Positions 1 to 8,483 of a stretch of 64,000 nucleotides of DNA are shown here, piece by piece. The stretch is from Chitinispirillaceae bacterium (lineage in GTDB: Bacteria; Fibrobacterota; Chitinivibrionia; Chitinivibrionales; Chitinispirillaceae): positions 29,317 to 93,316 of the forward strand of contig JAFGIN010000220.1 in assembly GCA_016929595.1 (NCBI GenBank), read 5' to 3'. The first letter of the stretch is position 1. Each line of letters starts with the position of its first letter. A program made the position numbers and the translations under genes. A model generated the notes under the pieces. It was not told the origin of the DNA. It was given only the letters and a program-made list of their open reading frames with translations, and made no database searches.

Positions 1-801
1 CGGTTACCGATACTTGCGAATTCAATTGAAACTCTGGTTCAACCCGGTAATTCTACAGAATCCGCCTGGTTGCAATTGCTAAAAGATGTTTCTTCTGTGC
101 TGCCGATGTTAAAGTATATATGCAGTACGACACCCGCTTTACATTCTCTAAATACTCAACTTGAAGATGTAGTGGTTGAATTTAAAGCTTTCTTAAGCCA
201 GGTTTTTGCAGACAGGAATAATAGTGCGGTTAAGGACCCGGCAGATGTACAAGAAATATTGGAATCTGAATTTTTTTCTGAAAAAACAGCGTCTGGAGAT
301 GCAACTGCGGCTGATGGCGGAAGTAGTATACCCCGTAAAGTCGTGGAACAATTGATTAACAGGATAGAATCTCTCCAGCTGCTGGCCAGGCAGGTAGCAA
401 CGCCGGAAGGTTCATCACAGATACTTGAGTTGCCTGTTAAAATTGGTAATGAGTGGACTGATGTAACACTTCAGATTATAAAAAAAGAAGCCCGGAAAAA
501 AGATGGGACAAATGCGCAGAAACACTTTTCCATATACCTTGATACTGTACCATCACGTCTGGGAGGAATCCATGCGGTGCTTGACTATGAAAAGGGGAAA
601 AATCTTTCGATAACAATGGAGTTTGAGCAAAAGGAGGCGGCTTCCTGGTTTAAGGGAAATCAGGAAAATATCAGAAGAAGTTTACAGGAGAATAATATAC
701 ACTTTGTAAGTATCCATTTAAAAACACGGACGGATTCTGATGTAAACAGGGCTGCTGAGATGCCGGAAGACCGCAGTACTAAATTTGATATAAAGGCTTG
801 A
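1..801 (+). CDS. FliK-like flagellar hook-length control protein, C-terminal part (5' truncated by window edge)
   Basis: The reading frame is open from base 1, so the true start lies before the window; a TTG at 70 is only an internal codon. The last ~110 residues (from about base 440) resemble the FliK C-terminal (Flg_hook) domain: an acidic/hydrophobic strand pattern, then 'LDTVPSRLGGIHAVLDYEKG' corresponding to the family's LxPxxLGxIxVxL core, and a helix of the type 'NQENIRRSLQENNI'. FliK measures hook length and switches export specificity by binding FlhB. The next gene encodes an FlhB-C-like protein one base downstream, which supports the flagellar assignment. The N-terminal part is low complexity and unrecognised, as is usual for FliK. 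Family assignment is by pattern only. Confidence 0.6.
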   Translation, partial: RLPILANSIETLVQPGNSTESAWLQLLKDVSSVLPMLKYICSTTPALHSLNTQLEDVVVEFKAFLSQVFADRNNSAVKDPADVQEILESEFFSEKTASGDATAADGGSSIPRKVVEQLINRIESLQLLARQVATPEGSSQILELPVKIGNEWTDVTLQIIKKEARKKDGTNAQKHFSIYLDTVPSRLGGIHAVLDYEKGKNLSITMEFEQKEAASWFKGNQENIRRSLQENNIHFVSIHLKTRTDSDVNRAAEMPEDRSTKFDIKA

Positions 802-802
802 A

Positions 803-1087
803 ATGAAAAAAAAAGAGAGTAGAGAAAAGGCGGTTGCTCTCAGGTACAGGGAACATGAGGACCGGGCACCTCGGGTGGTTGCAAAAGGTGAGGGCCATGT
901 AGCGCAGCGAATTTTAGAAACAGCTCGTCAGAATAACATTCCTGTTTATCAGGACCATGATCTTCTGGAGTTACTGGCGCAGGTAGATATTGACAGAGAA
1001 ATACCATCAGAATTATATACTGCGGTTGCAGAAATATTAAGCTGGATATACCGCGCAAACAGTGAGATGAGGGCAACTCATTTATGA
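803..1087 (+). CDS. FlhB-like protein (export-switch cytoplasmic domain homologue, YlqH/FhlB type)
   Basis: A 94-residue protein equivalent to the soluble C-terminal domain of FlhB/YscU without the membrane part. It shows 'AVALRYREHEDRAPRVVAKGEG' style spacing (split here: VALRY then APRVVAKG), followed by 'ARQNNIPVYQDHDLLELLAQVDIDREIP', which matches the FlhB pattern of A-x-x-x-x-I-P-V-x-x-D-x-x-L-A-x-x-L and G/R-x-x-I-P. Such standalone domains occur beside fliK in many flagellated bacteria. The NPTH autocleavage motif of full FlhB is absent, as expected for this subfamily. It starts one base after the FliK-like stop, and its stop overlaps the next start (ATGA), indicating translational coupling. 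Confidence 0.8.
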   Translation: MKKKESREKAVALRYREHEDRAPRVVAKGEGHVAQRILETARQNNIPVYQDHDLLELLAQVDIDREIPSELYTAVAEILSWIYRANSEMRATHL

Positions 1088-1818
1088 AGAGGCTCACGAT
1101 TGCATTTTTGATAGTAGTATTACACTCTACTGTTGATGCTGGAGTCCAGGAAGTCGTATTCATTGGAATTACCGGTGATGGTGCGCCGGCAATCGAAAAT
1201 ACGTTTGAACTGCAGTTGAGAAAAAGGTTATCAACGCAGTCATCACTCTATCTTGCTGATTGTATTGTATCGCAACGGTATGCACGAATGATAAAATTCA
1301 ACTATTATCCGGTAGTTTCAAGAGAACTGGTTGAATCAATTGAATCGTTTGCTACAGATACAACCCTTTTCGTTTGGGGGACAGTTAAAAGATGTGATGT
1401 CACCACTGTCCGGAAAAATTTTTTAAAAACCGCAGTAAAAGGCGTTCTGGAAATAAATCTGACGGTCTATAGCCTTGACACAAAAAATTATTCCTATTCC
1501 GGTGTTATATTCGCTGATGTAGAAGAGCCAGGGAAGTACAGTCTTTTTGCAGATCAAAAAAAGAGTTCCCATGTTGATGCAATTAAAAGGCAGGAAGTTC
1601 TGCAGAAATGCATCGATGAAGCTGTGACCAAAACGACGGCGATGATTAATGCGCTGGTTCAGAAGAATGTTGGAGAAAAAACAACCGTTCCGGAAAATGT
1701 TGAGGAAAACAAAGTACCTTCAATCTATGATGTTTTTACTGTTCCCAGTGTAAAAGCACGCGAAGTAAATGAAGAAAACAAACCGGCGGAAAAAAAGGAG
1801 GAAGAAAGTGAAAAATGA
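1084..1818 (+). CDS. Secreted/periplasmic protein of unknown function
   Basis: Starts in an ATGA overlap with the FlhB-like gene, so it is part of the same transcript. Residues 1-19 form a signal peptide (charged MKR, hydrophobic core, cleavage near VDA-G). The mature part has alternating strand/helix character with two cysteines and ends in a lysine/glutamate-rich low-complexity tail. The central part, with short strands followed by an amphipathic C-terminal helix, is loosely reminiscent of LpoB/CsgG-like periplasmic proteins, but I see no diagnostic motif. Its position suggests a role near the envelope or flagellum. Function not assigned. Confidence 0.6.
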   Translation: MKRLTIAFLIVVLHSTVDAGVQEVVFIGITGDGAPAIENTFELQLRKRLSTQSSLYLADCIVSQRYARMIKFNYYPVVSRELVESIESFATDTTLFVWGTVKRCDVTTVRKNFLKTAVKGVLEINLTVYSLDTKNYSYSGVIFADVEEPGKYSLFADQKKSSHVDAIKRQEVLQKCIDEAVTKTTAMINALVQKNVGEKTTVPENVEENKVPSIYDVFTVPSVKAREVNEENKPAEKKEEESEK

Positions 1819-2008
1819 GAAAGCCTTGAGCGTTTTATTGCAACAATTACGGGAACGGTTCGTAATAGGGGTTATTACAGATTGGCCTGTTGCAAATAAT
1901 GCTTGCTGTGATCTTTTTTTAAATTAGCATTTACAGCAATAGTTTCGATGATATACTATATTATATATTTATTTACTAATATTGATCTCTGATTATTCGG
2001 AGGGTATT
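1819..2008. promoter_or_regulatory. 190-bp intergenic, likely promoter of the partner-switching operon
   Basis: AT-rich stretch after the flagellar-type operon. Around 1948-1980 it is almost pure A/T (TATACTATATTATATA...), plausible for a -10 region, but no -35 was assigned. A clear Shine-Dalgarno, CGGAGGGT, ends at 2005, 4 bases before the ATG at 2009, which decides the start of the next gene. Confidence 0.35.
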
Positions 2009-2344
2009 ATGGCGGAAATTGGTTCATACAGAAATGTTTTTGATGATTCCAAAGAGTTTAATAAACTTAATGATTTGATTCTTGGAGCAATACAGGAGTT
2101 TTCTGATTATCGTAAGGGTAATCTGACTTACGGTGAAATAATGTTCGTCATGGAGTGTATCCTCGATACATTACGGGGAGGTTCTGAAAAAGATGCTCAG
2201 GCGAATGATCAGATAAAAGGTCTCAATGATGCTCCTACATTCACAACACTTCTTTCAATCACTTCGAGACTTGTGGAACAGCTACTGAAAAAAGGGGTAA
2301 TCAACAGTGCTGATGAAGCATATATTCTTCATGGTGATGAATAG
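2009..2344 (+). CDS. Small cytoplasmic protein of unknown function, first gene of partner-switching operon
   Basis: 111 residues from the ATG at 2009. A TTG at 1982 is in frame but has no ribosome site, whereas GGAGGG precedes 2009. The protein is acidic and mostly helical, without signal peptide or membrane segment, and has no motif I recognise. It is followed 39 bases later by an RsbW-like kinase, so it may be an accessory of that system. This is inferred from position only. Confidence 0.6.
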   Translation: MAEIGSYRNVFDDSKEFNKLNDLILGAIQEFSDYRKGNLTYGEIMFVMECILDTLRGGSEKDAQANDQIKGLNDAPTFTTLLSITSRLVEQLLKKGVINSADEAYILHGDE

Positions 2345-2383
2345 AGCTGTTGATTTATCAAACAGAAAGGTTTTATTCCAATA

Positions 2384-2842
2384 ATGGATATCTCTTTTCC
2401 TTATCACATTAAGCTTTGTTTTCCTGGTAACCTCGAGTATATTCCTGCTGTTCGAAAGTATATCTCTGAACTCCTCCAGATATCCAGTTTTTCACCAAAG
2501 TTTGCATATCGTTCAGAAATAATCGTAGATGAACTTTGTAATAATGCAGTTAACTTTGGTTGTCGCGCAGAGGATGCTCGTGTTGAGCTTGAGTGTACTT
2601 TTTTTAATGATCGTATAGAGTTTACCATAAAAGACCAGGGCGGGTTGAAAGAAAACGTTGATAAACTCAGGTCCTCTCTGGACAGTCCCGTATCAGGTAG
2701 CGACTCCGGTATGATGCCTCACCAGGGGATGGGGCTGGAAATCGTTAGAATGCTTTCAGAAAAACTGGATGTAAAAATTGACAAAGAAAATCTTACATCG
2801 GTTCATGTTGTCAGAAAACGTGAAAATTCAGCATCTGAATGA
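2384..2842 (+). CDS. RsbW-like anti-sigma factor / serine kinase (HATPase_c_2)
   Basis: 152 residues with the GHKL ATPase signature of anti-sigma factor kinases. The N box reads IIVDELCNNAVNFG, with Glu/Asn residues for Mg-ATP binding. A D-x-G box (IKDQGG) and a G2 box (HQGMGLEIVRMLSEKLDV) follow. Such kinases bind a sigma factor or other effector and phosphorylate a STAS-domain antagonist; two STAS genes lie immediately downstream. No sigma factor gene is visible nearby, so the output may not be transcriptional. Confidence 0.85.
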   Translation: MDISFPYHIKLCFPGNLEYIPAVRKYISELLQISSFSPKFAYRSEIIVDELCNNAVNFGCRAEDARVELECTFFNDRIEFTIKDQGGLKENVDKLRSSLDSPVSGSDSGMMPHQGMGLEIVRMLSEKLDVKIDKENLTSVHVVRKRENSASE

Positions 2843-2862
2843 AATTATAATCAGGATATTAT

Positions 2863-3657
2863 ATGTCGAGTACGTTTAAGATAGACATTGAAGAGCTCTC
2901 CTCGATTCCGGGAGTTGTGATTGTTCGTTTTCAGGGCTCACTGGAATCTGAAACAATCGGTGCAATAGAAAAAATATTTACTCGTGTGCAGATGGGGGAC
3001 AGCGTATTTGCAGTTGCAGATATGGGTTCTGTAAATCTAATATCATCAGCTGCCCTCGGTGAACTTATGGGGGCACGAAAGCGACTGATTGAATTAGGTG
3101 GGGATCTGGTTCTTGCTGGCGTAATCCTTGAGATTCGAACAAAGTTGAATTTAATGGGAGCATCAAAGATATTCAAAATCTTTAATGATGTTCGTTCTGC
3201 AATAAATGCGTATAAATGGGAAACCGGGAAAAAGTCAGAGCAGGTAGAGCTGACATTCCCATCAAACCTTAAAATGGTTCCGGCTGTCCGGCAGTTAATC
3301 AGCAGGGTAGCTCGTCAGAAAGGTTATGGGAACAGGGACTCGTTCAGAATCGAAACGATTGTTGATGAAATCTGTAATAATGCGATAGAGCATGGTTTAA
3401 ACGATTCGAATTTGAATATCGGAATTAAAGTGGATATTGATCCTGATAAAATTGAGATCGATGTTACCAATATCAGTGATCCAGAAAAGATATTCTCTTT
3501 AAAAACACACCTTAAACCCGAAGAGCATCTGGAAATTCAGAATGATGAAAGACGGGGCAGAGGATTGATGTTGATCAAGATGCTTACTGATGAATTAACC
3601 TTTAATATTTCTGAACAGGGTACTGTTGTGCACGTTAAAAAGGTCAGAGAGGAATAG
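2863..3657 (+). CDS. STAS domain fused to RsbW-like kinase domain
   Basis: 264 residues with two domains. Residues ~1-115 are an anti-anti-sigma (STAS) domain; the conserved phospho-serine region reads VNLISSAALGELMGA. Residues ~125-264 are a GHKL kinase domain with N box IVDEICNNAIEHG and G2 box RGRGLMLIKMLTDEL. Antagonist and kinase are normally separate proteins; here both are in one chain. The start is ATG 2863. The gene sits between a standalone kinase and a standalone STAS protein (6-base gap), so the operon encodes two kinase and two STAS domains. The fusion is continuous in frame, with no sign of an assembly artefact. Confidence 0.85.
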   Translation: MSSTFKIDIEELSSIPGVVIVRFQGSLESETIGAIEKIFTRVQMGDSVFAVADMGSVNLISSAALGELMGARKRLIELGGDLVLAGVILEIRTKLNLMGASKIFKIFNDVRSAINAYKWETGKKSEQVELTFPSNLKMVPAVRQLISRVARQKGYGNRDSFRIETIVDEICNNAIEHGLNDSNLNIGIKVDIDPDKIEIDVTNISDPEKIFSLKTHLKPEEHLEIQNDERRGRGLMLIKMLTDELTFNISEQGTVVHVKKVREE

Positions 3658-3663
3658 ATTGAT

Positions 3664-4020
3664 ATGGAGTCTCAAATTGAATTAATTTATGAAGAGATTC
3701 GTGGCCGGGAGAATGCAAAGTTGATCCATTTCATTGGTGATCTTGATGCTACTAATGTGGAAACAGTGCTGGAGAAGGTTATCAATCTTTTTAACGATGG
3801 TGTCGTAAAACTTGTTGTAGATTTCAAACAATTACGTTATGTAAATAGTACCGGTCTTGGAATTCTGCTGCATTTTTCCAAATCAGCAAAAGAAAAAGGC
3901 GGTTGTTTTAAAATCGCAAATATTAATGAAAATGTCTATGAAATAATAGAGATTATCGGTGCAGCATCTCTCCTGGAAATTTATGATGATCTTGATGAGG
4001 CTGTAGCTGCTGTTGATTAA
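3664..4020 (+). CDS. STAS-domain anti-anti-sigma factor (RsbV/SpoIIAA-like)
   Basis: 118 residues covering a full STAS domain. The phosphorylation loop reads LRYVNSTGLGILLHFSKSA, matching the family's D/N-S-T/S-G-L-G pattern. The expected role is to bind the RsbW-like kinase when unphosphorylated and release the kinase's target. It is the last gene of the four-gene operon beginning at 2009. Confidence 0.88.
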   Translation: MESQIELIYEEIRGRENAKLIHFIGDLDATNVETVLEKVINLFNDGVVKLVVDFKQLRYVNSTGLGILLHFSKSAKEKGGCFKIANINENVYEIIEIIGAASLLEIYDDLDEAVAAVD

Positions 4021-4066
4021 AAGTAAAAAACTATTAACTCCCCTTAACATACTGAGGTTTTGTTTA

Positions 4067-5698
4067 ATGAAACGATTGATTCTGCTGGCTGTTGCTGCGT
4101 TACTCGCAAGCGGTTGTTCAAATCAAAAAAAAGTATCTGATCCGTTGTTGAAAATCGGCTCAAAAACCTTAACAAAGGATGATCACGAAAGTTACAAAAA
4201 GGCTATGCGCTTTTATCCGTCCGCATTGTCTGGCTATTTTCCGGAGAATTTTTCGGAAATCACCAGAATGATTGAAGTTGAAGTTCTCAGTTCCAAAGCA
4301 TCTAATATGAAATCAAAAGTCATGAATAGTAAGGACTGGGAGTGGAAAAAGAGATTTTTTCCAGCGCAGATGTATCTTATTGAGCATCTTCCAAAAACAC
4401 TTGGTTTTACTGAACTGGAGCTCAAGACGCACTATAATCAGAACCTTGAGAAATTCCGTACAACTGTGAAAGTTGACACAACGGGAAGGGATTCCTCATA
4501 TGTGATGCCGTTTGAGGAGGTGCAAAACAAAATAGTCGATGATATGTTTTATGCTAAATTCCCACCGGATTCAGCGTTCCGTGCACGTTTTGCTCAGGCA
4601 CCTGACGATACCATTACAATAAAGAACGAATGGATTTATAGCATCCGAACCCGGATTCCTGAATATTTTATGAAATATTACTTCGAAAAGGAGTATGGAA
4701 AACCTTTTCCAGATTCACTTTCAGAGATTTACGGTGATGGCAAAGCAATTACTCCCCAGGATTTTGACGTCATTCTGTCCTGGATTCCTGAAGGAAGAAG
4801 AAAACCGTATATGGAAGCGGATGGAAATAGAGAGCTTGTTGAGTGGTTGTTAAAGTGGAAGCTGTTTTCAAAACAAGCAGAAGTCGCCGGTATAACCAGT
4901 GAACCATTCTTCCGTAATGTTATGGACTGGGCATTGAAAATCTGCGTTGCAGACACCTATATGGAAACAGAGTATAGCAAAATACTGCCAAAAGATTTTC
5001 CGGTTGATACTTCAATGGTTACTTTTGCCGCTTATGATGATGCTTATTCTGCGACGGAAAGCCTGTCGTCTGATGATATTGCGGTTAAAGTCAATGAATT
5101 TCAAAGGGTCAGAAAGTCAATATTTTATGACAGCATGATGTATTCGCTAAGGACAAATGCAAAGGTGTCATTTCTTCAGTCGGATTTTCGGGATGAACGG
5201 GATCAGGATCCTGTGGCGCTTCTTCGTAAAGCGGACTCGTTAAGAGATACTGGTGCTGTTGATCAGGCTCAGAGTGTCTACCAGACTCTTTCTCAAAATT
5301 TCCTCTTCTGTAAGGAAGGTTGGAACGCCCTGGTGGAACTGGCTAAACTGCAAACTGAAAAACAGTCTTACATACAAGCTATCTCGAATTATCGAAAGTA
5401 CCTTCTGCTTACAAATGATGACGATAAACGATGTAATACATTTTTTATGATAGGTTTTATCTATGACGAGCATCTTAACAAGCCAGAAAAAGCGGAACGA
5501 AACTACAAATGGATTCTTAAAAACGCACGAGATTGCGAGTTGGCTGATGATGCCGAATTTATGGTCTTACACCTTGATGAACCTATGTCAAGTGTTGAAG
5601 AGTTGCGCGCTGAAGCTCTCAGGCAGGGAAGAAAGATCGAATCGTTTGATGATGATGTGAGCACATCTCAAACTGATGCAACGGCTGCAGCAAACTGA
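4067..5698 (+). CDS. Lipoprotein with C-terminal TPR-like repeats
   Basis: The ATG at 4067 gives a classic lipoprotein signal, MKRLILLAVAALLASGC, with Cys-17 as the lipidation site; an upstream in-frame TTG at 4013 overlaps the previous gene and is less likely. Residues ~25-110 (KIGSKTLTKDDHESYKKA...) look like the N-terminal helical region of SurA/PpiC-type folding factors, but no parvulin domain is recognisable. Residues ~400-510 form two or more tetratricopeptide-like helical pairs (LLRKADSLRDTGAVDQAQSV; AISNYRKYLLLTNDDD). Probably anchored in the outer or inner membrane and involved in envelope biogenesis; no defined function. A strong terminator follows. Confidence 0.7.
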   Translation: MKRLILLAVAALLASGCSNQKKVSDPLLKIGSKTLTKDDHESYKKAMRFYPSALSGYFPENFSEITRMIEVEVLSSKASNMKSKVMNSKDWEWKKRFFPAQMYLIEHLPKTLGFTELELKTHYNQNLEKFRTTVKVDTTGRDSSYVMPFEEVQNKIVDDMFYAKFPPDSAFRARFAQAPDDTITIKNEWIYSIRTRIPEYFMKYYFEKEYGKPFPDSLSEIYGDGKAITPQDFDVILSWIPEGRRKPYMEADGNRELVEWLLKWKLFSKQAEVAGITSEPFFRNVMDWALKICVADTYMETEYSKILPKDFPVDTSMVTFAAYDDAYSATESLSSDDIAVKVNEFQRVRKSIFYDSMMYSLRTNAKVSFLQSDFRDERDQDPVALLRKADSLRDTGAVDQAQSVYQTLSQNFLFCKEGWNALVELAKLQTEKQSYIQAISNYRKYLLLTNDDDKRCNTFFMIGFIYDEHLNKPEKAERNYKWILKNARDCELADDAEFMVLHLDEPMSSVEELRAEALRQGRKIESFDDDVSTSQTDATAAAN

Positions 5699-5780
5699 CA
5701 CTTTTATACCAAACTTATTCATCAGAGATGGGTGTACATCACCTATGACCTGGTAGATAAGTCTGCTTTAGTAACGAGTT

Positions 5781-5816
5781 AAAAAAATCCCCGATTGTAT
5801 AATCGGGGATTTTTTA
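5781..5816. terminator. Rho-independent terminator
   Basis: Near-perfect hairpin AATCCCCGATT-GTAT-AATCGGGGATT flanked by an A-run on the left and a T-run on the right. It should terminate the lipoprotein transcript and can also act on the opposite strand. Confidence 0.9.
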
Positions 5817-5829
5817 TTGGTAAAAAGAA

Positions 5830-6156
5830 GAATATTTAACCTGAATTCGGCGACCGGTGATGATCCCGAATGGAACTCGGGACCTATTCAGTTGAAAGAT
5901 ATTGTCATTCCATATTTTAAGGATAGGTATTCAGTGCTGCCGCACTGTTGATTATACATATTTCCATTTAAATGTGGAAAGACTTGACCATGCAAAAGGC
6001 TACAATCAAAGTACCAGTATCGAAGTACTGGAAATCCTATCTTAGCTGAATAACCGCCCTGGCGGCCAACAACACCCTTGAAGATGTTATCGGCTGGTGA
6101 AAAGATCACGAGCCCGGGACGCGTTATTCGCGTCAATCTACTGCTGTTTTTAAGGC
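5830..6156. other. Convergent intergenic region rich in inverted repeats; no convincing gene
   Basis: Lies between two converging genes. Visible elements are a hairpin TCCCGAATGGAACTCGGGA (5864-5882), TTTCCATTTAAATGTGGAAA (5961-5980), CCAGTATCGAAGTACTGG (6014-6031), CCGCCCTGGCGG (6054-6065), and a long-range pairing GGTATTCAG (5926-5934) with CTGAATAACC (about 6046-6055). The motif TATTCAG occurs three times. This may be a structured RNA gene or a decayed palindromic repeat; no family was recognised. An open frame on the minus strand (5888-6136) looks incidental. Confidence 0.3.
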
Positions 6157-7272
6157 TTAAGCAGTAATACCGGCAGTGCTGTATTCTCTAATAAATATCT
6201 CGACATCTCTGAATGCTTCATCATCACTGACCTGCCGTGGAGGATGCTTACAGAAATACGATGAAGGAGAGTGAAGGATTCCACCGATTCCGGCGTTCAG
6301 AGCGAGTTTACAGCATCGAATAGCATCAATAGCGACCCCAGCACTGTTAGGTGAATCTTCTACGGAGAGACGTAGTTCAATATTCATGGGGACATCCCCG
6401 AACAGTTTACCTTCCATTCGAATAAAACAGATTTTCTGATCATCTTGCCAGGGTACATAATCAGAAGGGCCAACATGAATATCTCTATTTTTTAAGCGCT
6501 GTGCAGTGACTGATTGAACAGCTTCTGTTTTGGAGACTTTTTTAGAACTGAGCCTGTCTCTGTTAAGCATATTTAAAAAATCGGTATTTCCACCAGTATT
6601 GAGCTGATAGGTTCTTTCGAGTTTAACACCACGTTTTTTAAATAGATCTGTCAAGGTTCGGTGTGTTATAGTAGCACCAAGCTGAGCCTTGATATCATCT
6701 CCGATAAGTGGAAGTTTTTTTTCTTTGAACTTATCTGCCCATTCAGGATTGCTAGCGATAAAAACCGGAATATTATTGACAAGGGCAACACCTGCATCAA
6801 GTGCGCACTGTGCATAGAACTTCGCCGCTTTTTCGGATCCGACTGGTAGATAATTCAACAGAATTTCTGTACCAGTTCCTTTAAGCGTTTTTACTATATC
6901 ATCAGACGAAGATTCCGGAAGGTCACTTTTTAAAAAAGTATAATCATCTTCATAGTTTTTCATATGTTCCGAGATTCCATCAAGAATAGATCCCATGGAT
7001 ACTTTAACATTTGCCGGAGGCATATCCGGACAGAAGACTTTTGTACAGTTTGGCCTGGCAAAGATAGCTTCATGTACATCTTTACCCACTTTCCTTTTAT
7101 CGATATCGAATGCTGCAACAACCTCAATATCTGAAGGTAAGTATCCATCAATATCCCAGTGCATCAACCCTACAATATCCTCTGGGTCCCTGTTTTTGTA
7201 AAATTGAATCCCTTGCAAAAGAGAACTGGCACAGTTGCCAATTCCGACAACTGCAATCTTAATTTTTCTCAT
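6157..7272 (-). CDS. Inositol-3-phosphate synthase
   Basis: 371 residues, the usual size of the short bacterial/archaeal form. The N-terminal NAD-binding loop is VVGIGNCASSLLQGIQ. Family landmarks follow: LMHWDIDGYLPSDIEVVAAFDID, a LLNYLPVGSEKA segment, NNIPVFIAS, GDDIKAQLGATITHRTL, and LNTGGNTDFLNM. These line up with the catalytic centre that converts glucose-6-phosphate to myo-inositol-3-phosphate. In bacteria the product feeds phosphatidylinositol, archaeal-type or other inositol lipids, or inositol-based solutes; which one applies here cannot be told. Monocistronic by appearance, and convergent with the lipoprotein gene. Confidence 0.93.
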   Translation of the reverse strand: MRKIKIAVVGIGNCASSLLQGIQFYKNRDPEDIVGLMHWDIDGYLPSDIEVVAAFDIDKRKVGKDVHEAIFARPNCTKVFCPDMPPANVKVSMGSILDGISEHMKNYEDDYTFLKSDLPESSSDDIVKTLKGTGTEILLNYLPVGSEKAAKFYAQCALDAGVALVNNIPVFIASNPEWADKFKEKKLPLIGDDIKAQLGATITHRTLTDLFKKRGVKLERTYQLNTGGNTDFLNMLNRDRLSSKKVSKTEAVQSVTAQRLKNRDIHVGPSDYVPWQDDQKICFIRMEGKLFGDVPMNIELRLSVEDSPNSAGVAIDAIRCCKLALNAGIGGILHSPSSYFCKHPPRQVSDDEAFRDVEIFIREYSTAGITA

Positions 7273-7353
7273 AATTAACCATAACCTGTTTAAAATTCAG
7301 CAATAAATTTACGTGTTATCTTTATTAAGCAATTGCTATGCCTGATACGATAT

Positions 7354-8325
7354 TCAGTATGGGTATGGGTTTGAGAGTCGAAGGACACCATTATCAGTCG
7401 CATACCAGAGATTACCGCTTCCATCACGGTACATCTTCTGAACTGAAGCTGCAGGGATACCATGTTTTTTGGAATCTGTAATCCATTCATCACCATTAAA
7501 TTTGATGACACCTGCAGCATGGCCAACCCAGATGCGGCTTTGGGTATCAACCATGATGGATGTGATATCCGTAGCGATGTCCATATATACTTTCCATTTT
7601 CCATCGGTAAAGGCATTAACATCTTTTTCTCCGACAGCAGCCCACATTGTTTTTTGTCTTTTGTCCCATGCAAGCGCTTTTACATCATTCCAGCTCATCC
7701 CTTTTTTCATATTCCAGACTGTCCAGGTTGAGCCGTTAAGTACTGAAACTCCCTTGCCTGTACCAACCCATATTCCACCTTTGGAATCAGCTGCGACAGC
7801 TTTTGTATTGTCACTGGAGAGTCCGTCTGCTGCAGTATATGTTTTCCAGGAACTACCATCAAATGAGGCAGCACCTTTAGCAGTTGCAATCCAGACTTTC
7901 CCATCAGGTGCGATCATAAGATCTCTGACATCATTATCGGGAAGACCATTTTCAGATGTATAATTGGTAAACTGTGTTCCACTTTTGACCGCGATGCCAC
8001 CAGGACCGGCAACCCAGATTTTCCCATGTGCATCAGTAGCAACGGATACTATTCCAGTTCCCGGAATTTTACCCAGAGTTGGGAATTTCTGAATGTCTTT
8101 CTGTTTTGTGCTTGAGGAGAAGAGCGCTTCTGCGGTTGCATACCAGAGGATGTCTTTGCTTATAGTAAATGCAGTAACCGGTGCACCGGCTGAAAAAATT
8201 CTCCATTCTGTAGGTTTTTCATAGACGATCTCTTCTGCTTTAATATCTTTATCCTCATCTTCGTCCTGAGCATAAATGGCAACAGCAGCACAAACGAGAG
8301 ACAATGTAATTAAACGTTTTACCAT
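7354..8325 (-). CDS. Secreted beta-propeller protein (Reg_prop-type repeats)
   Basis: 323 residues with a signal peptide (MVKRLITLSLVCAAVAIYAQ). The mature part is made of about seven repeats of the type 'GKIWVAGPGGIAVKSG...FTNYTSENGLPDNDVRDL' and 'GGIWVGTGKGVSVLNGS..W', the two-component-regulator propeller blade pattern (W-V/I-G/A-T at the strand, then GL at the turn). There is no membrane or kinase segment, so it is the sensor-like propeller alone. Probably periplasmic or surface exposed and ligand-binding; ligand unknown. Confidence 0.8.
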   Translation of the reverse strand: MVKRLITLSLVCAAVAIYAQDEDEDKDIKAEEIVYEKPTEWRIFSAGAPVTAFTISKDILWYATAEALFSSSTKQKDIQKFPTLGKIPGTGIVSVATDAHGKIWVAGPGGIAVKSGTQFTNYTSENGLPDNDVRDLMIAPDGKVWIATAKGAASFDGSSWKTYTAADGLSSDNTKAVAADSKGGIWVGTGKGVSVLNGSTWTVWNMKKGMSWNDVKALAWDKRQKTMWAAVGEKDVNAFTDGKWKVYMDIATDITSIMVDTQSRIWVGHAAGVIKFNGDEWITDSKKHGIPAASVQKMYRDGSGNLWYATDNGVLRLSNPYPY

Positions 8326-8483
8326 GCTTTCCTCCCCTGGAATTCAAAATAGGTAAATAGCTTCAGGAAAATACCTGATAACAAGCTATCACATTAAAAT
8401 TAAGTGCTATTTAAAAATAAGTGGGTTCAACGGTCAGGGGCAAACAAATTGAAGATAAAAAAAACTTATATATAAAACTGATA

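Noticed and set aside
5888..6136. 82-codon minus-strand frame
   Set aside because: Overlaps the hairpins, has no ribosome site and no recognisable motif.
5830..6156. tmRNA or tRNA-like gene
   Set aside because: A 5-bp stem with 7-base loop resembles a T-arm, but TTCGA-type loop sequence, acceptor stem and tag-like reading frame were not found on either strand.
7469..7963. 164-codon frame antisense to the propeller gene
   Set aside because: Shadow of the beta-propeller repeats; no start signal.
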